In this document: one piece after another, positions 34,395 to 43,864 of the stretch
How the letters are laid out: every line of letters starts with the position of its first letter
Numbering within the stretch: the first letter of the stretch is position 1
NCBI GenBank assembly: GCA_963558655.1
Contig: CAUWHJ010000009.1
Span: 1 to 64,000 of the forward strand
Direction of reading: 5' to 3'
From: UMGS1590 sp963558655
GTDB lineage: Bacteria; Bacillota; Peptococcia; Peptococcales; Peptococcaceae
Length of the DNA stretch: 64,000 nt
Program-made: the position numbers and the translations under genes
Notes under the pieces: generated by a model
Told to the model about the DNA's origin: nothing
The model's input: only the letters and a program-made list of their open reading frames with translations
The model's database searches: none

Positions 34395-35744
34395 TTAATA
34401 GCCATAACCACCGTCACGAATGAGGTTATCAAAACGTGTAAGTTCATTTTGAAACGCCAATTCAACAGTGCCTGTTGGGCCATTACGATGCTTAGCGATA
34501 ATTAAATCAGCAATGCCACGACGGTCGGTATCTTCATTATAATATTCTTCGCGATGGATAAAAAGTACAATGTCAGCATCCTGTTCCAACGATCCAGATT
34601 CACGCAAGTGACTAAGCTGTGGCCTCTTGTCTTTTGTTTGTTCAACGGTACGGCTAAGCTGAGACAGTGCAATGATTGGTACATTCAACTCACGCGCCAG
34701 CGCTTTAAGAGAACGTGAAATTTCGGAGACTTCCTGCTGACGGTTCTCGCTGTGGCCGCTGCCACCCATGAGCTGAAGATAGTCCACAAGAATAAGCCCC
34801 AGATCACCTTCACGCGCTTGTAAGCGTCTAGCTTTTGCGCGTAACTCACGAATGGTGATGGCTGGCGTGTCATCAATATAGATGGGCGCGCTGGAAAGCG
34901 GACCGATTTTTTGTAAAAAAGCTCCCCATTCCTCTGCATTGAGCTGGCCCGTACGTAATCGTTTTTGGTCAATACGCGCCGCAGCAGCGAGCATACGCAT
35001 AACAAGCTGTTCTTTACTCATTTCAAGGCTGAAGATGGCAACCGGATAGTGATAGTCAACCGCTGTGTTGGCAGCCATATTCAAGCAAAGCGCCGTTTTC
35101 CCCATGGCTGGGCGCGCCGCTAAGATAACAAGATCCGAACGCTGCCACCCGTTGGTCATATGGTCCAAATCAATAAATCCAGAAGGAATACCAGTGATTT
35201 CATCGACTTGCTTAGCAGCAGCTTCAATTTGTTCCAAATTGGTTGAAACAATCTCATCCACACGAGTCACATCGTTACGCTGACGTTGTTTAGAAATGTC
35301 TAATACAAGACGTTCTGCATCATCAAGAATACTTTCAACAGGTTCTGCATCTTCAAAACAGCGATTACGAATGCGATCAGAAATACGAATAAGCTGTCGC
35401 ATGGTCGATTTTTCCTGAACAATTTTTGCATACTGTTTAACATTGTAGACAGTCGATGGAGCTGCTGCTATTTGCCCAAGATAAAATACACCACCAGCTT
35501 TTTCAAGCAAGTTTTCTTTCCGCAGTTTGTTAGTCATGGTGACAAGATCAACCGACTGACCACTTTCATCAATCTCAAGAATGGCTTTGAAAAGAATCGC
35601 ATTTTCAGGTTTATAAAAATCACTGTCTCGCACCAGTTGTACAACATCCTGAATCACTTCACGATCTTTGAACATTGCAGAAATGATACCTGCTTCCGCT
35701 TCTTCTGCAAATGGCACAGACTGTTCCATAAAGGTTTCGCTCAT
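34395..35744 (-). CDS. dnaB: replicative DNA helicase DnaB
   Basis: This hexameric helicase unwinds the replication fork (DnaC in Bacillus naming). The 449-residue protein has the N-terminal primase-interacting domain (VPFAEEAEAGIISAM), a RecA-like C-domain with Walker A ARPAMGKTA, SLEMSKEQLV, Walker B LILVDYLQLM and arginine-finger region KHRNGPTG. The chosen ATG has AGGAGG upstream. It appears as a single-gene transcript; rplI, often adjacent, is not here. Confidence 0.97.
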   Translation of the reverse strand: MSETFMEQSVPFAEEAEAGIISAMFKDREVIQDVVQLVRDSDFYKPENAILFKAILEIDESGQSVDLVTMTNKLRKENLLEKAGGVFYLGQIAAAPSTVYNVKQYAKIVQEKSTMRQLIRISDRIRNRCFEDAEPVESILDDAERLVLDISKQRQRNDVTRVDEIVSTNLEQIEAAAKQVDEITGIPSGFIDLDHMTNGWQRSDLVILAARPAMGKTALCLNMAANTAVDYHYPVAIFSLEMSKEQLVMRMLAAAARIDQKRLRTGQLNAEEWGAFLQKIGPLSSAPIYIDDTPAITIRELRAKARRLQAREGDLGLILVDYLQLMGGSGHSENRQQEVSEISRSLKALARELNVPIIALSQLSRTVEQTKDKRPQLSHLRESGSLEQDADIVLFIHREEYYNEDTDRRGIADLIIAKHRNGPTGTVELAFQNELTRFDNLIRDGGYGY

Positions 35745-35970
35745 TGTCGTTCCTCCTAAAAAAGTAGGTATGGACAGTATACCATATTTTATAAAAACAG
35801 TGCGAAAAATGGACATTCAAAAAATTTCAACATAAGATAAAATACGCACGATTTATCAGCATGAAATTATTGACCAAAATGGTTGTTTGTGCTATTTTAG
35901 TGTGCATATCTCATGGAATTTATGGTATGATAGAACCATCTATACTATCAATGAGGAGGAGTCTACTGAA

Positions 35971-36351
35971 ATGCAATTTTCGTTCTTGCACAACAATATT
36001 AACGTCACCAATTTAGAGAACAGTCTTGCTTTCTATGAACAAGCACTCGGCTTGAAAGAGGTACGTCGCATCGAAAGTAAAGACGGCAGTTTTATCATTG
36101 TTTATCTGAGCGATGGACAAAGCAAACATCAACTCGAATTGACTTGGTTACGCGATCATCCGGAGCCTTACAATCTTGGCGAAAATGAATTCCATCTGGC
36201 TCTGGAAGCAGATGACTTTGCCTTGGCTTATTCGTTGCACAGAACCCTTGGCTGCATTGTTTTTGAAAACCCATCAATGGGTATTTACTTCATTGCCGAT
36301 CCTGACAATTACTGGATTGAAATTTTACCACCAGACCACGGTCAAGAATAA
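35971..36351 (+). CDS. VOC-family glyoxalase I-like protein
   Basis: The 126-residue protein has one vicinal-oxygen-chelate domain. Candidate metal ligands sit at the glyoxalase I positions: His7 (FLHNNINV), Glu56 (LELTW), His75 (EFHLAL) and Glu117 (YWIEIL). The NLExSLAFYEQALGL helix is typical. It may be lactoylglutathione lyase (gloA), though many anaerobes lack glutathione and use related proteins on other adducts. A GAGGAGG site precedes the ATG at 35971. It lies 50 bp before guaB on the same strand. Confidence 0.85.
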   Translation: MQFSFLHNNINVTNLENSLAFYEQALGLKEVRRIESKDGSFIIVYLSDGQSKHQLELTWLRDHPEPYNLGENEFHLALEADDFALAYSLHRTLGCIVFENPSMGIYFIADPDNYWIEILPPDHGQE

Positions 36352-36401
36352 TTTTCATTGAATAAGTTTCATCATCGAACATATTTGAAAGGAGATAAAA
36401 T

Positions 36402-37916
36402 ATGGCATTCATTTATAATGAACCTTCCCACACTTTCAGCGAATATCTTTTGCTACCAGGCTTTACATCTAAGGATTGCATCCCTGCAAATGTCAGCTTA
36501 AAAACCCCACTGGTTAAATTCAAGAAAGGCGAAGAACCAGCTATTTCTTTGAATATTCCTCTCGTATCGGCTGTTATGCAGGCTGTTTCTAATGACACGT
36601 TGGCTATTGCTTTGGCTAAAGAGGGCGGTTTGTCTTTCATTTATGGTTCTCAATCCATTGAAAGCCAGGCTGCTATGGTACGCAAGGTAAAAAATTACAA
36701 GGCTGGATTTGTTGTTTCCGATTCCAACTTGCGTCCAACCGATACGTTGGCAGATGTTCTGGCTTTGCGTGAAAAAACCGGTCACAGCACGATGGCTGTC
36801 ACTGAAGATGGGTCTCCAAATGGCAAGCTCCTCGGTATTGTCACTAGCCGCGACTACCGTCTTTCCCGTACACCGCGTGACGCTAAAGTTGAAGACTTCA
36901 TGACGCCGTTTGAAAAGCTCATTGTGGGCAATGAAAACACCACACTGCCTGAAGCCAATGATTTAATTTGGGACAATAAACTTAATCAGCTTCCAATCGT
37001 TGATAAAGATCAGCATCTTATGTACATTATTTTCCGCAAGGATTATGATTCCAACAAGGAAAACCCTCTTGAACTGCTTGATGACAAGTCAAAACGTTAT
37101 ATGGTAGGTGCCGGTATCAACACGCGTGACTATGCAGAACGTGTTCCTGCCCTTGTTGAAGCGGGTGTTGATGTGCTCGTCATTGACTCCTCCGAAGGTT
37201 ACACCGAATGGCAAAAAATAACCCTCGACTGGATTCGCGAACACTATGGCGATAGTGTTAAAGTAGGGGCCGGCAACGTTGTTGACGCTGATGGCTTCCG
37301 TTATCTGGCTGAAGCTGGTGCCGATTTCATCAAAATTGGTATCGGAGGTGGTTCCATCTGTATCACCCGCGAACAAAAAGGGATTGGTCGTGGACAAGCT
37401 ACCGCTGTTATCGAAGTCGCTAAAGCACGCGATGAATATTTTAAGGAAACCGGTATTTATATTCCACTTTGCTCCGATGGTGGTATCGTTTATGACTATC
37501 ACATGACATTAGCATTGGCTATGGGTGCCGATTTCATTATGCTTGGTCGTTACTTTGCGCGTTTTGACGAATCTCCTTCCAACCGTGTACGCATCGGCGG
37601 CAATTACATGAAGGAATACTGGGGTGAAGGTTCTGCTCGTGCCCGCAACTGGCAGCGTTATGACATGGGTGGCGATAGCAAGCTTTCTTTTGAAGAAGGC
37701 GTTGACTCCTATGTTCCATACGCTGGTTCTCTTAAAGACAACGTCCAACTGTCTTTGAGTAAAATCCGTTCTACCATGTGCAACTGCGGTGTGATGAACA
37801 TTAAAGAACTGCAAGAAAATGCTCGTATTACCCTTGTTTCTGCAACCTCGATTGTAGAAGGTGGCGCTCACGACGTTACCCTTCGCAATTCCGATCTAAA
37901 CAGCAACCATATGTAA
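36402..37916 (+). CDS. guaB: IMP dehydrogenase, Tritrichomonas-like type
   Basis: GuaB oxidises IMP to XMP with NAD, the first step to GMP. The 504-residue protein has the TIM barrel interrupted by two CBS domains (about residues 100-215), the catalytic loop GGGSICITREQKG with Cys320, SDGGI, and the mobile flap ARNWQRYD. From its first residues (YNEPSHTFSEYLLLPG) to its end (STMCNCG, SIVEGGAHDV) it resembles, as I recall that sequence, the IMPDH of the protozoan Tritrichomonas foetus more than Bacillus GuaB. GGAGATAAAAT precedes the ATG. Confidence 0.96.
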   Translation: MAFIYNEPSHTFSEYLLLPGFTSKDCIPANVSLKTPLVKFKKGEEPAISLNIPLVSAVMQAVSNDTLAIALAKEGGLSFIYGSQSIESQAAMVRKVKNYKAGFVVSDSNLRPTDTLADVLALREKTGHSTMAVTEDGSPNGKLLGIVTSRDYRLSRTPRDAKVEDFMTPFEKLIVGNENTTLPEANDLIWDNKLNQLPIVDKDQHLMYIIFRKDYDSNKENPLELLDDKSKRYMVGAGINTRDYAERVPALVEAGVDVLVIDSSEGYTEWQKITLDWIREHYGDSVKVGAGNVVDADGFRYLAEAGADFIKIGIGGGSICITREQKGIGRGQATAVIEVAKARDEYFKETGIYIPLCSDGGIVYDYHMTLALAMGADFIMLGRYFARFDESPSNRVRIGGNYMKEYWGEGSARARNWQRYDMGGDSKLSFEEGVDSYVPYAGSLKDNVQLSLSKIRSTMCNCGVMNIKELQENARITLVSATSIVEGGAHDVTLRNSDLNSNHM

Positions 37917-37923
37917 TAAACAC

Positions 37924-37977
37924 AAAAGCTCCCGACGCATCTGTTGATCTGAACAGATGCGTCGGGAGCTTTTCTTT
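37924..37977. terminator. 22-bp hairpin after guaB
   Basis: A perfect 22-bp stem (37924-37945 with 37952-37973) with a 6-base loop and A/T ends lies between convergent guaB and the metallo-beta-lactamase gene, and can serve both. Confidence 0.92.
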
Positions 37978-37988
37978 TCTAATCCTCC

Positions 37989-39254
37989 TTACTTCCGCAA
38001 TTCTTTTGCACAGGCTATATAATAATGCCGACCATTCGCACTGGTTTCATAATCAGCCAGACATTCTAAAGCATTCGCCTTGAGCTGTATAACAACTTTA
38101 TCATCGCCGCTCTCTAACAACATATCGCAAAGCTCCAAACACCATTGATACTCTTTTTCGGAAAAGGCCGTCTGCGCTGCCGCCAGCACTTTTTCCTTTC
38201 CACCAATAAGCGCTATCATCTTTGCCGAACGTTCAGAAGCCGTCAACGGATAGAGATGCGTTGGATTACCATCAAACCAACCCAGATATGCCGTATATAT
38301 AGCACGTACCGTCCACTCTGTGCAGCCATAATGCTCACCAAAATAAGGCAAGTTTGCATATTGTTCTGGCAACCGAATTTCCGCTGCCAATTCATCAATG
38401 GTCTTTCCCTTATTCATACCTTCAAGGGTTGTAGTGAGAATCCAATCAATAGCATTACGGAAATGGCCAATTTTTTCTTCAATCTCTGCACGTCCCACTA
38501 AGGCAGCTGTATGCCCTGGAAGCACATACTCAGCTGGATAAGACAAAATTACATCCAAACTTTTGATCCAACTTGCAATATCACGATATTGACTACCGCG
38601 AATAGCATAAAGATTCGGAAAACAGCCATAATAATTGTCACCACAGCACAACACCTTCTGTTCCGGTAACCACACCATGATGGTATCATCGGTTTCGCCA
38701 GTCAGTCGCACCATCTCCAAGGTAACGCCGTCAATTGTGCGTACAACACGGTCTTCATCATAAAGCACGGTTGGCGATAGCATGGCACGTTTTTCACCAT
38801 ATACAATGCCTTCGCGATTACCTAGACCCTGTGTAATGGCTTCTTCATCAGTAAGTTCATAGCCAAACTGACGTGCACCACGCAGCATTTGTATATCAAA
38901 TAATTTTTCTGTACGCTCCAACGTCGGCACCTTTGGCGCAAAGGCAATAACTTCTGATGCAGTATCCTTAAAAGCACCAGCGCCACCCCGATGATCCGGA
39001 TGACCATGTGTATAGATGATGGTATGTACATCTTTGCCTGTTTTTTCTTACACAATATTGCGTATTTTTTCCCCTGCTTCCAGTGTATCTACTGCATCAA
39101 TTAAAATAACGCCTTGCTCACCTTCAATAATGGCAACGTTGCTATGGCCAATAGATACCGCATGCCAAATACCCGGCACAATCTCATTCACCTGTGCATG
39201 AAAACGAGCCTCTGCATAAGCACTTAAAACCTTGGAACCATTTTCAATCAGCAT
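37989..39254 (-). pseudogene. metallo-beta-lactamase-fold (alkyl-sulfatase-like) gene with one nonsense codon
   Basis: One reading frame of 422 codons is intact except for a TAA at 39050-39048 (codon 69). Before it lie the N-terminal strands (SNVAIIEGEQGVILIDAVDT). After it the frame continues at once with YTHGHPDHRGG (the HxHxDH zinc motif), GETDDTIMVWLPEQKVLCCGDN, LPGHT and an alkyl-sulfatase-type dimerisation and C-terminal region (EHYGCTEWTVRAIYTAYLGWFDGNPT). As written it is broken. It could be a recent mutation, a strain variant or a sequence error. GAGGAG lies before the ATG at 39254. Confidence 0.8.
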
Positions 39255-39295
39255 CGTCATTCTCCTCTCTTAATAAGCCTTTTATTATAACCCAA

Positions 39296-39919
39296 CTATT
39301 TCTTTGCCGGAACAGCAAAGATACGATCTACCGCATACGTATCTTCATGTTCCAGCCCATTCAAAGCCAATACTTTTTGAGCAACCAATTTCGTAGCCAA
39401 TGATAATGCCGACATACTTGTTCCCAAATTAAACAACGACATTTCTGCATAGGACAATTTCTCCACAGGTGTTCCTATCGTCAGATCTGCGACATATTGC
39501 AAGCCGGCCTCAAGCTGCATACAAAACGTATCATACGCTCTTTGAAAATTATATTCATTTAATTCCAAAAGCAGATAAATACCTTTTTGAATATCATTAA
39601 GCGGTAAAACCGGTTTCAACAGTACATAAGCTATCAAACAAGCAATATGTTCACGTTGATACCGTTTTTTTTCTGGCTTTGGTACAAAATGCTGTTTTAC
39701 ATAATTGTTTATCATCGCCGATGTTAAAAGTTTATCGTCATTTTTTGAGCGTCCCGACGAAGTGCCTGGCGCCACATTCAAAAACGCCAACGTATCGTTA
39801 ATATATAATAGCACCTGATCCATATACAAACTAAGTGCTGGTAATTCTTCCCATCTAGGTAAATGCACAGCACTTAGTTCTTTCGCCCATGCATTTAATT
39901 CCTGTGAATAATCGACCAT
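39296..39919 (-). CDS. DUF1836 domain protein
   Basis: The 207-residue protein matches the DUF1836 family of Firmicutes: an N-terminal LPRWEELPALSLYMDQVLLYIN segment, LTSAMINNYVKQ (a MerR-like helix-turn-helix), EHIACLIAYVLLKPVLPLNDI and a helical C-terminal half. The family is of unknown function; the MINNYVKxxxVPKP.KKRY pattern suggests DNA binding. GGAGG lies eight bases before the ATG. It is 41 bp upstream of the broken metallo-beta-lactamase gene and may be in the same transcript. Confidence 0.82.
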   Translation of the reverse strand: MVDYSQELNAWAKELSAVHLPRWEELPALSLYMDQVLLYINDTLAFLNVAPGTSSGRSKNDDKLLTSAMINNYVKQHFVPKPEKKRYQREHIACLIAYVLLKPVLPLNDIQKGIYLLLELNEYNFQRAYDTFCMQLEAGLQYVADLTIGTPVEKLSYAEMSLFNLGTSMSALSLATKLVAQKVLALNGLEHEDTYAVDRIFAVPAKK

Positions 39920-40013
39920 AACCAAATCCTCCCTTATAAAATCCCTAATATCAGTATAAACGATTCATTAAAAATTGGCAAACAACTTCCAACCGTTCTC
40001 TTTTCGTCCATTA

Positions 40014-40050
40014 TAAAGAAAAGAGATTCAACCAATCGCTGAATCTCTTT
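40014..40050 (-). terminator. terminator of the pst-pho operon
   Basis: An 11-bp AAAGAGATTCA/TGAATCTCTTT stem (40020-40030 with 40040-40050) immediately follows the phoR stop; a T-rich tail follows leftward. Confidence 0.85.
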
Positions 40051-40055
40051 CTCAC

Positions 40056-41726
40056 TTATTTTTTCTTGAGTGGAAAACGCACAATAAATGTCGTACCCTT
40101 CCCCAGTTTACTTTTTACTTTAATGGTTGCATTATGCCAAATTGCAGCGTGTTTCACAATAGACAGACCCAAGCCACTACCGCCGCTTATCCGCGAGTGA
40201 CTTTTATCAACACGATAAAATCTTTCGAAAATACGTTCCTGCTGATCCTCAGAGATGCCACATCCAGTGTCTTTAACCTTTATCACCGCTGCATCTTTCG
40301 TTTTCTTCACGCTGACTGAAATGGCACCATTTTCAACGTTGTACTTGATAGCGTTGTCACAAAGATTGTACAGCATTTCATAGAGCAATGTTTTAACGCC
40401 TTTAATCGTAACATGACTGCCATTAAAGTCCATAACAATGCCACGCTCTGCTGCACGCGCCGACAACTGAGAAACCACAGCCTGCGCCACATCATACAAA
40501 TCCACTTTCTCCACAGGCAAAGCATCAGAGTCTTCGTCCAGTCGTGAAATTTTAATAATATTTTCAATCAGGGATACCATATGCTGTGCTTCATCATAGA
40601 TTTGTTTCAGGAAGCGTGGCTGATCTTCATCTTTCACCATACCGCTCAAAAGCAATTCTGCACAACCAGAAATACTATGCAATGGTGTTTTAAGCTCGTG
40701 AGATACATTCGCACTAAACTCTCTTCTTAATTGTTCAGCTTCTACTTTCTCAGTAACATCTACATAAAACAAAACAGCACCATGAACCACTTCTTCTGAA
40801 ATGACAGGACTGGCATGTATCTCATAGCTACGCGAATTGATGATAATCGTTGCGCTTGATGTTTTGCCATTATAGGCTTTTTCCAAAAGGCCATCAATCA
40901 AAGAGTCCCGACTGAAAATCATTTGATCGTCTTCAAAATCCTCTTCTTGTGCCATCGCTTTCAGCAAATTACGCCCACTGCGGTTAATCAATAAGATGCG
41001 CCCTTCGCGTGTAAGCAATACAAGACCTTCGTTCATATTATCAAGCACTGTTTGAAATTCATTGCGCTGCTGATTTAACTGAACACGTTGATCTTTAATT
41101 TCCCGATGCTGTACCTCGATACGAGATAATAGCGGCATCAATTCATCGTAGGTGTCATTGGCTAAAGGATGGTCCAGGTCGATTTCATTCAGCGGCTCGA
41201 CAATCCGTTTAGACAAACGCCGCGCTAAAATACCAGCTACCACCATCATAAGAACAATCAAAATAAGCGCCGGCATCGCCAGCATCCACAACACACCGCC
41301 AACAGAAATATCATCAGTTGCAATACGCAACACGCTACCATCTTTCAGTTCTACTGCCACATACATCAAACGCGTTGTCATTGTCGTTGATTCACGTTCG
41401 ATATGCGAGGTGCCATAGGCTTTGGCATCAATAAATTCCTGACGATCTGAATGATTATCCATGTCAGCCGGATCTTTACGATTATCAAAAAGGACCGCAC
41501 CATCGGCTGCGATCCAAGTAATACGATAGCTGGTGTTATCCAGTTGATTCAGATAATCTTCTCCTTCATCTTCAACAGCTTGAGAAAGATAATCTAATTG
41601 GGCCATCAACTGATTTTTTGTATCTTCGTTAATATAACGATAGGTAACGCCCACCAGGAGAAGCAAGCTGACTAAAACCGTGACAAGCGCTGTGCCAAAG
41701 ACAGTCAGAAAAATACGCCTCTTCAC
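40056..41726 (-). CDS. phoR: phosphate-regulon sensor histidine kinase PhoR
   Basis: The 556-residue membrane kinase has TM1 (about residues 7-29), an extracytoplasmic domain (30-143), TM2 (146-168), HAMP (169-215), a PAS domain (220-325), the HisKA box FSANVSHELKTPLH with phospho-acceptor His343, and an HATPase domain (NLCDNAIKYN, DTGCGI, SGLGLSIVKH). The start is GTG, overlapping the phoP stop (GTGA), with GGAGG seven bases upstream. It closes the pstSCAB-phoU-phoP-phoR operon and should sense phosphate through PstSCAB and PhoU. Confidence 0.94.
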   Translation of the reverse strand: MKRRIFLTVFGTALVTVLVSLLLLVGVTYRYINEDTKNQLMAQLDYLSQAVEDEGEDYLNQLDNTSYRITWIAADGAVLFDNRKDPADMDNHSDRQEFIDAKAYGTSHIERESTTMTTRLMYVAVELKDGSVLRIATDDISVGGVLWMLAMPALILIVLMMVVAGILARRLSKRIVEPLNEIDLDHPLANDTYDELMPLLSRIEVQHREIKDQRVQLNQQRNEFQTVLDNMNEGLVLLTREGRILLINRSGRNLLKAMAQEEDFEDDQMIFSRDSLIDGLLEKAYNGKTSSATIIINSRSYEIHASPVISEEVVHGAVLFYVDVTEKVEAEQLRREFSANVSHELKTPLHSISGCAELLLSGMVKDEDQPRFLKQIYDEAQHMVSLIENIIKISRLDEDSDALPVEKVDLYDVAQAVVSQLSARAAERGIVMDFNGSHVTIKGVKTLLYEMLYNLCDNAIKYNVENGAISVSVKKTKDAAVIKVKDTGCGISEDQQERIFERFYRVDKSHSRISGGSGLGLSIVKHAAIWHNATIKVKSKLGKGTTFIVRFPLKKK

Positions 41727-42394
41727 TCAGAAACCTCCATACGATAGCCAACTCCACGTACGGTGTTGATATAATTGCCACACACACCCAATTTTTGACG
41801 CAAATTACGTATGTGCACATCTACCGTTCGTGTTTCGCCATCATAATCCTGATCCCAAATGCAGGTTAAAAACTGTTGACGCGTGAACACTCTACCCGGA
41901 TTCGACATAAGCATATACAGCATTTCAAATTCTTTGTACGTCAGATCAATTTGTTCACCGTTTACCATCACGACATGTGCACTTGGATTCAAATACAGCT
42001 TTCCAAACTGAATCGCGGGCACTTCTTCTTGAGCCGAACGACGCATCACTGCACGCACACGAGACACCATTTCCATCATACCAAAAGGTTTGACAAGATA
42101 ATCGTCTGCACCAGAATCCAGCCCAACAACCTTATCATACTCACTACCTTTTGCTGTTGCCATAATCACAGGTACACGCTGCGTGCTAGACTGCATCCGC
42201 AATTTTTTCAATATCGAAATGCCATCTTCGTCAGGCAACATAATATCCAAAATGATGAGGCTGGGAATTTCCTCTTTCAACGCCGCATACAGAGCTGCAC
42301 CATCCTCAAGCCCTTTGGCTTTAAGGCCAGCAGCCTCCAGCGTATACACCATCATATTACGAATACCAGATTCATCTTCAACACAGTAAATCAC
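41723..42394 (-). CDS. phoP: phosphate-regulon response regulator PhoP/PhoB
   Basis: The 223-residue OmpR-family regulator has the receiver acidic pair (CVEDES), phospho-acceptor Asp50 (IILDIMLP), conserved Lys in LVKPFG and a winged-helix domain ending TVRGVGYRME. The start is GTG with AAGGAGGG upstream. It overlaps phoR by 4 bp. Pho-box-like repeats upstream of pstS (46742-46781) are its probable target, which would make the operon autoregulated. Confidence 0.94.
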   Translation of the reverse strand: MIYCVEDESGIRNMMVYTLEAAGLKAKGLEDGAALYAALKEEIPSLIILDIMLPDEDGISILKKLRMQSSTQRVPVIMATAKGSEYDKVVGLDSGADDYLVKPFGMMEMVSRVRAVMRRSAQEEVPAIQFGKLYLNPSAHVVMVNGEQIDLTYKEFEMLYMLMSNPGRVFTRQQFLTCIWDQDYDGETRTVDVHIRNLRQKLGVCGNYINTVRGVGYRMEVSE

Positions 42395-42417
42395 TGTTTG
42401 TCCCTCCTTGGAGGTGA

Positions 42418-43077
42418 TTATTTGCTTGCTTTCACATTTTGACTAGTAATACCATACTCTACTGCCTCGGCAATCTTAACAATATGATCACCAATACGTT
42501 CATAATACTTATCTACCATCAACAAATCAAGGACATAATCCGTATCTTGGGTAGATTTTGCATTTTTTAACATCTCAGCAAGATTGTTTTTTGTTTTATG
42601 GAAGTATTCATCTACCACATCATCATAACTGACAACATCTCTTGCCAATTCAAGGTCTTTCGCTTCATACGCATTGAGCACATCACGCAACATACGACGT
42701 GTGGCCTTTGCGAGATCAGCAAAATATTCAATATCCATGTCCTTGTTGCAATTATTATTACGCAATACAATCTCGCTGATGTCCACAGCCTGCATGCCAA
42801 TACGCGCAAGATCGCCAACAATTTTTGAGGCAGTAGAAATAATACGAAAATCGCCGGCAACCGGTTGCTGTTGCATAATCAAACTGCTGCAAAGCGCATC
42901 AATCAAATACTCTTTGTCATCAAGCAGCGCTGTATACTTCAATGTGTTTTGGGCCAGCTCTGCATCACCTTTCAGCAAAGCTTCGGAGCCTTTTTGAATG
43001 GCTTCTTCACAAATTCCGCCCATTTCACTAATTTCATACGTCAGCCGTTCAAGCTGCCCTACAAATAAATCTCTCAT
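42418..43077 (-). CDS. phoU: phosphate signalling regulator PhoU
   Basis: PhoU links PstB to PhoR. The 219-residue all-helical protein has two copies of the PhoU helical hairpin, seen in DKEYLIDALCSSLIMQQQPVAGDFRIISTASKIVGDLARIG and again near DLLMVDKYYERIGDHIVKIAE, with the metal-binding ExxD pattern. Its ATG shares one base with the pstB stop. Confidence 0.96.
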   Translation of the reverse strand: MRDLFVGQLERLTYEISEMGGICEEAIQKGSEALLKGDAELAQNTLKYTALLDDKEYLIDALCSSLIMQQQPVAGDFRIISTASKIVGDLARIGMQAVDISEIVLRNNNCNKDMDIEYFADLAKATRRMLRDVLNAYEAKDLELARDVVSYDDVVDEYFHKTKNNLAEMLKNAKSTQDTDYVLDLLMVDKYYERIGDHIVKIAEAVEYGITSQNVKASK

Positions 43078-43835
43078 CAACCAAATCTCCCTGTAATATA
43101 TTCTTCAGTGCGTGGATCTTTAGGATTAGAAAACAACAAACTTGTATCGGAGAATTCAATCAAGTCTCCCAGATAGAAAAATGCTGTTTTGTCAGAAATA
43201 CGAGCAGCCTGCTGCATATTATGCGTAACAATGATTATAGTATAATCTTTCTTCAATTCCAACGCAAGATCTTCAATTTTTGACGTTGATATTGGGTCCA
43301 ATGCAGACGTTGGCTCGTCCATCAAAATCACTTCAGGCTCCACAGCAAGTGTTCTCGCAATACATAAACGTTGTTGCTGACCACCAGACAATCCCAATGC
43401 CGATTTTTTCAAACGGTCTTTCAATTCATCCCAGATAGCAGCTTGACGCAAACTGCGTTCAACGATTTCATCAAGTTCTGCTTTCTTTTTTACACCAAAA
43501 ATGCGTGGACCATAGGCAACATTGTCATAGACACTTTTAGGAAATGGATTTGGCTGCTGGAACACCATGCCAACTTTATAGCGCAGTTCTATCCCATCCA
43601 TATCTTTGAAAATGTCCTTACCATCCATGCAAATGGAACCATCAATCTTCACACCTTCAACAAAGTCCTGCATACGATTCAGTGTCTTTAGAAAGGTGGA
43701 TTTCCCACAACCAGACGGGCCAATAAGCGCAGTAATCTCATTGGCGCGAATTTTCATATTGATGTCTTTCAGCGCATGAAAATCTCCATAATGAAGGTTC
43801 ATATGCTGAACATCAAACTTAATGTTTTCACTCAT
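43077..43835 (-). CDS. pstB: phosphate ABC transporter ATP-binding protein
   Basis: The 252-residue ABC ATPase has Walker A GPSGCGKST, a Q-loop VFQQPNPFPKSV typical of PstB, signature LSGGQQQRL, Walker B VILMDEPTSALD and switch His in VTHNMQQA. The ATG at 43835 was chosen because AAAGGA is about ten bases upstream. It is followed directly by phoU. Confidence 0.97.
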   Translation of the reverse strand: MSENIKFDVQHMNLHYGDFHALKDINMKIRANEITALIGPSGCGKSTFLKTLNRMQDFVEGVKIDGSICMDGKDIFKDMDGIELRYKVGMVFQQPNPFPKSVYDNVAYGPRIFGVKKKAELDEIVERSLRQAAIWDELKDRLKKSALGLSGGQQQRLCIARTLAVEPEVILMDEPTSALDPISTSKIEDLALELKKDYTIIIVTHNMQQAARISDKTAFFYLGDLIEFSDTSLLFSNPKDPRTEEYITGRFG

Positions 43836-43864
43836 TTCTTTTGATTCCTTTCCTGTCACCGGTA

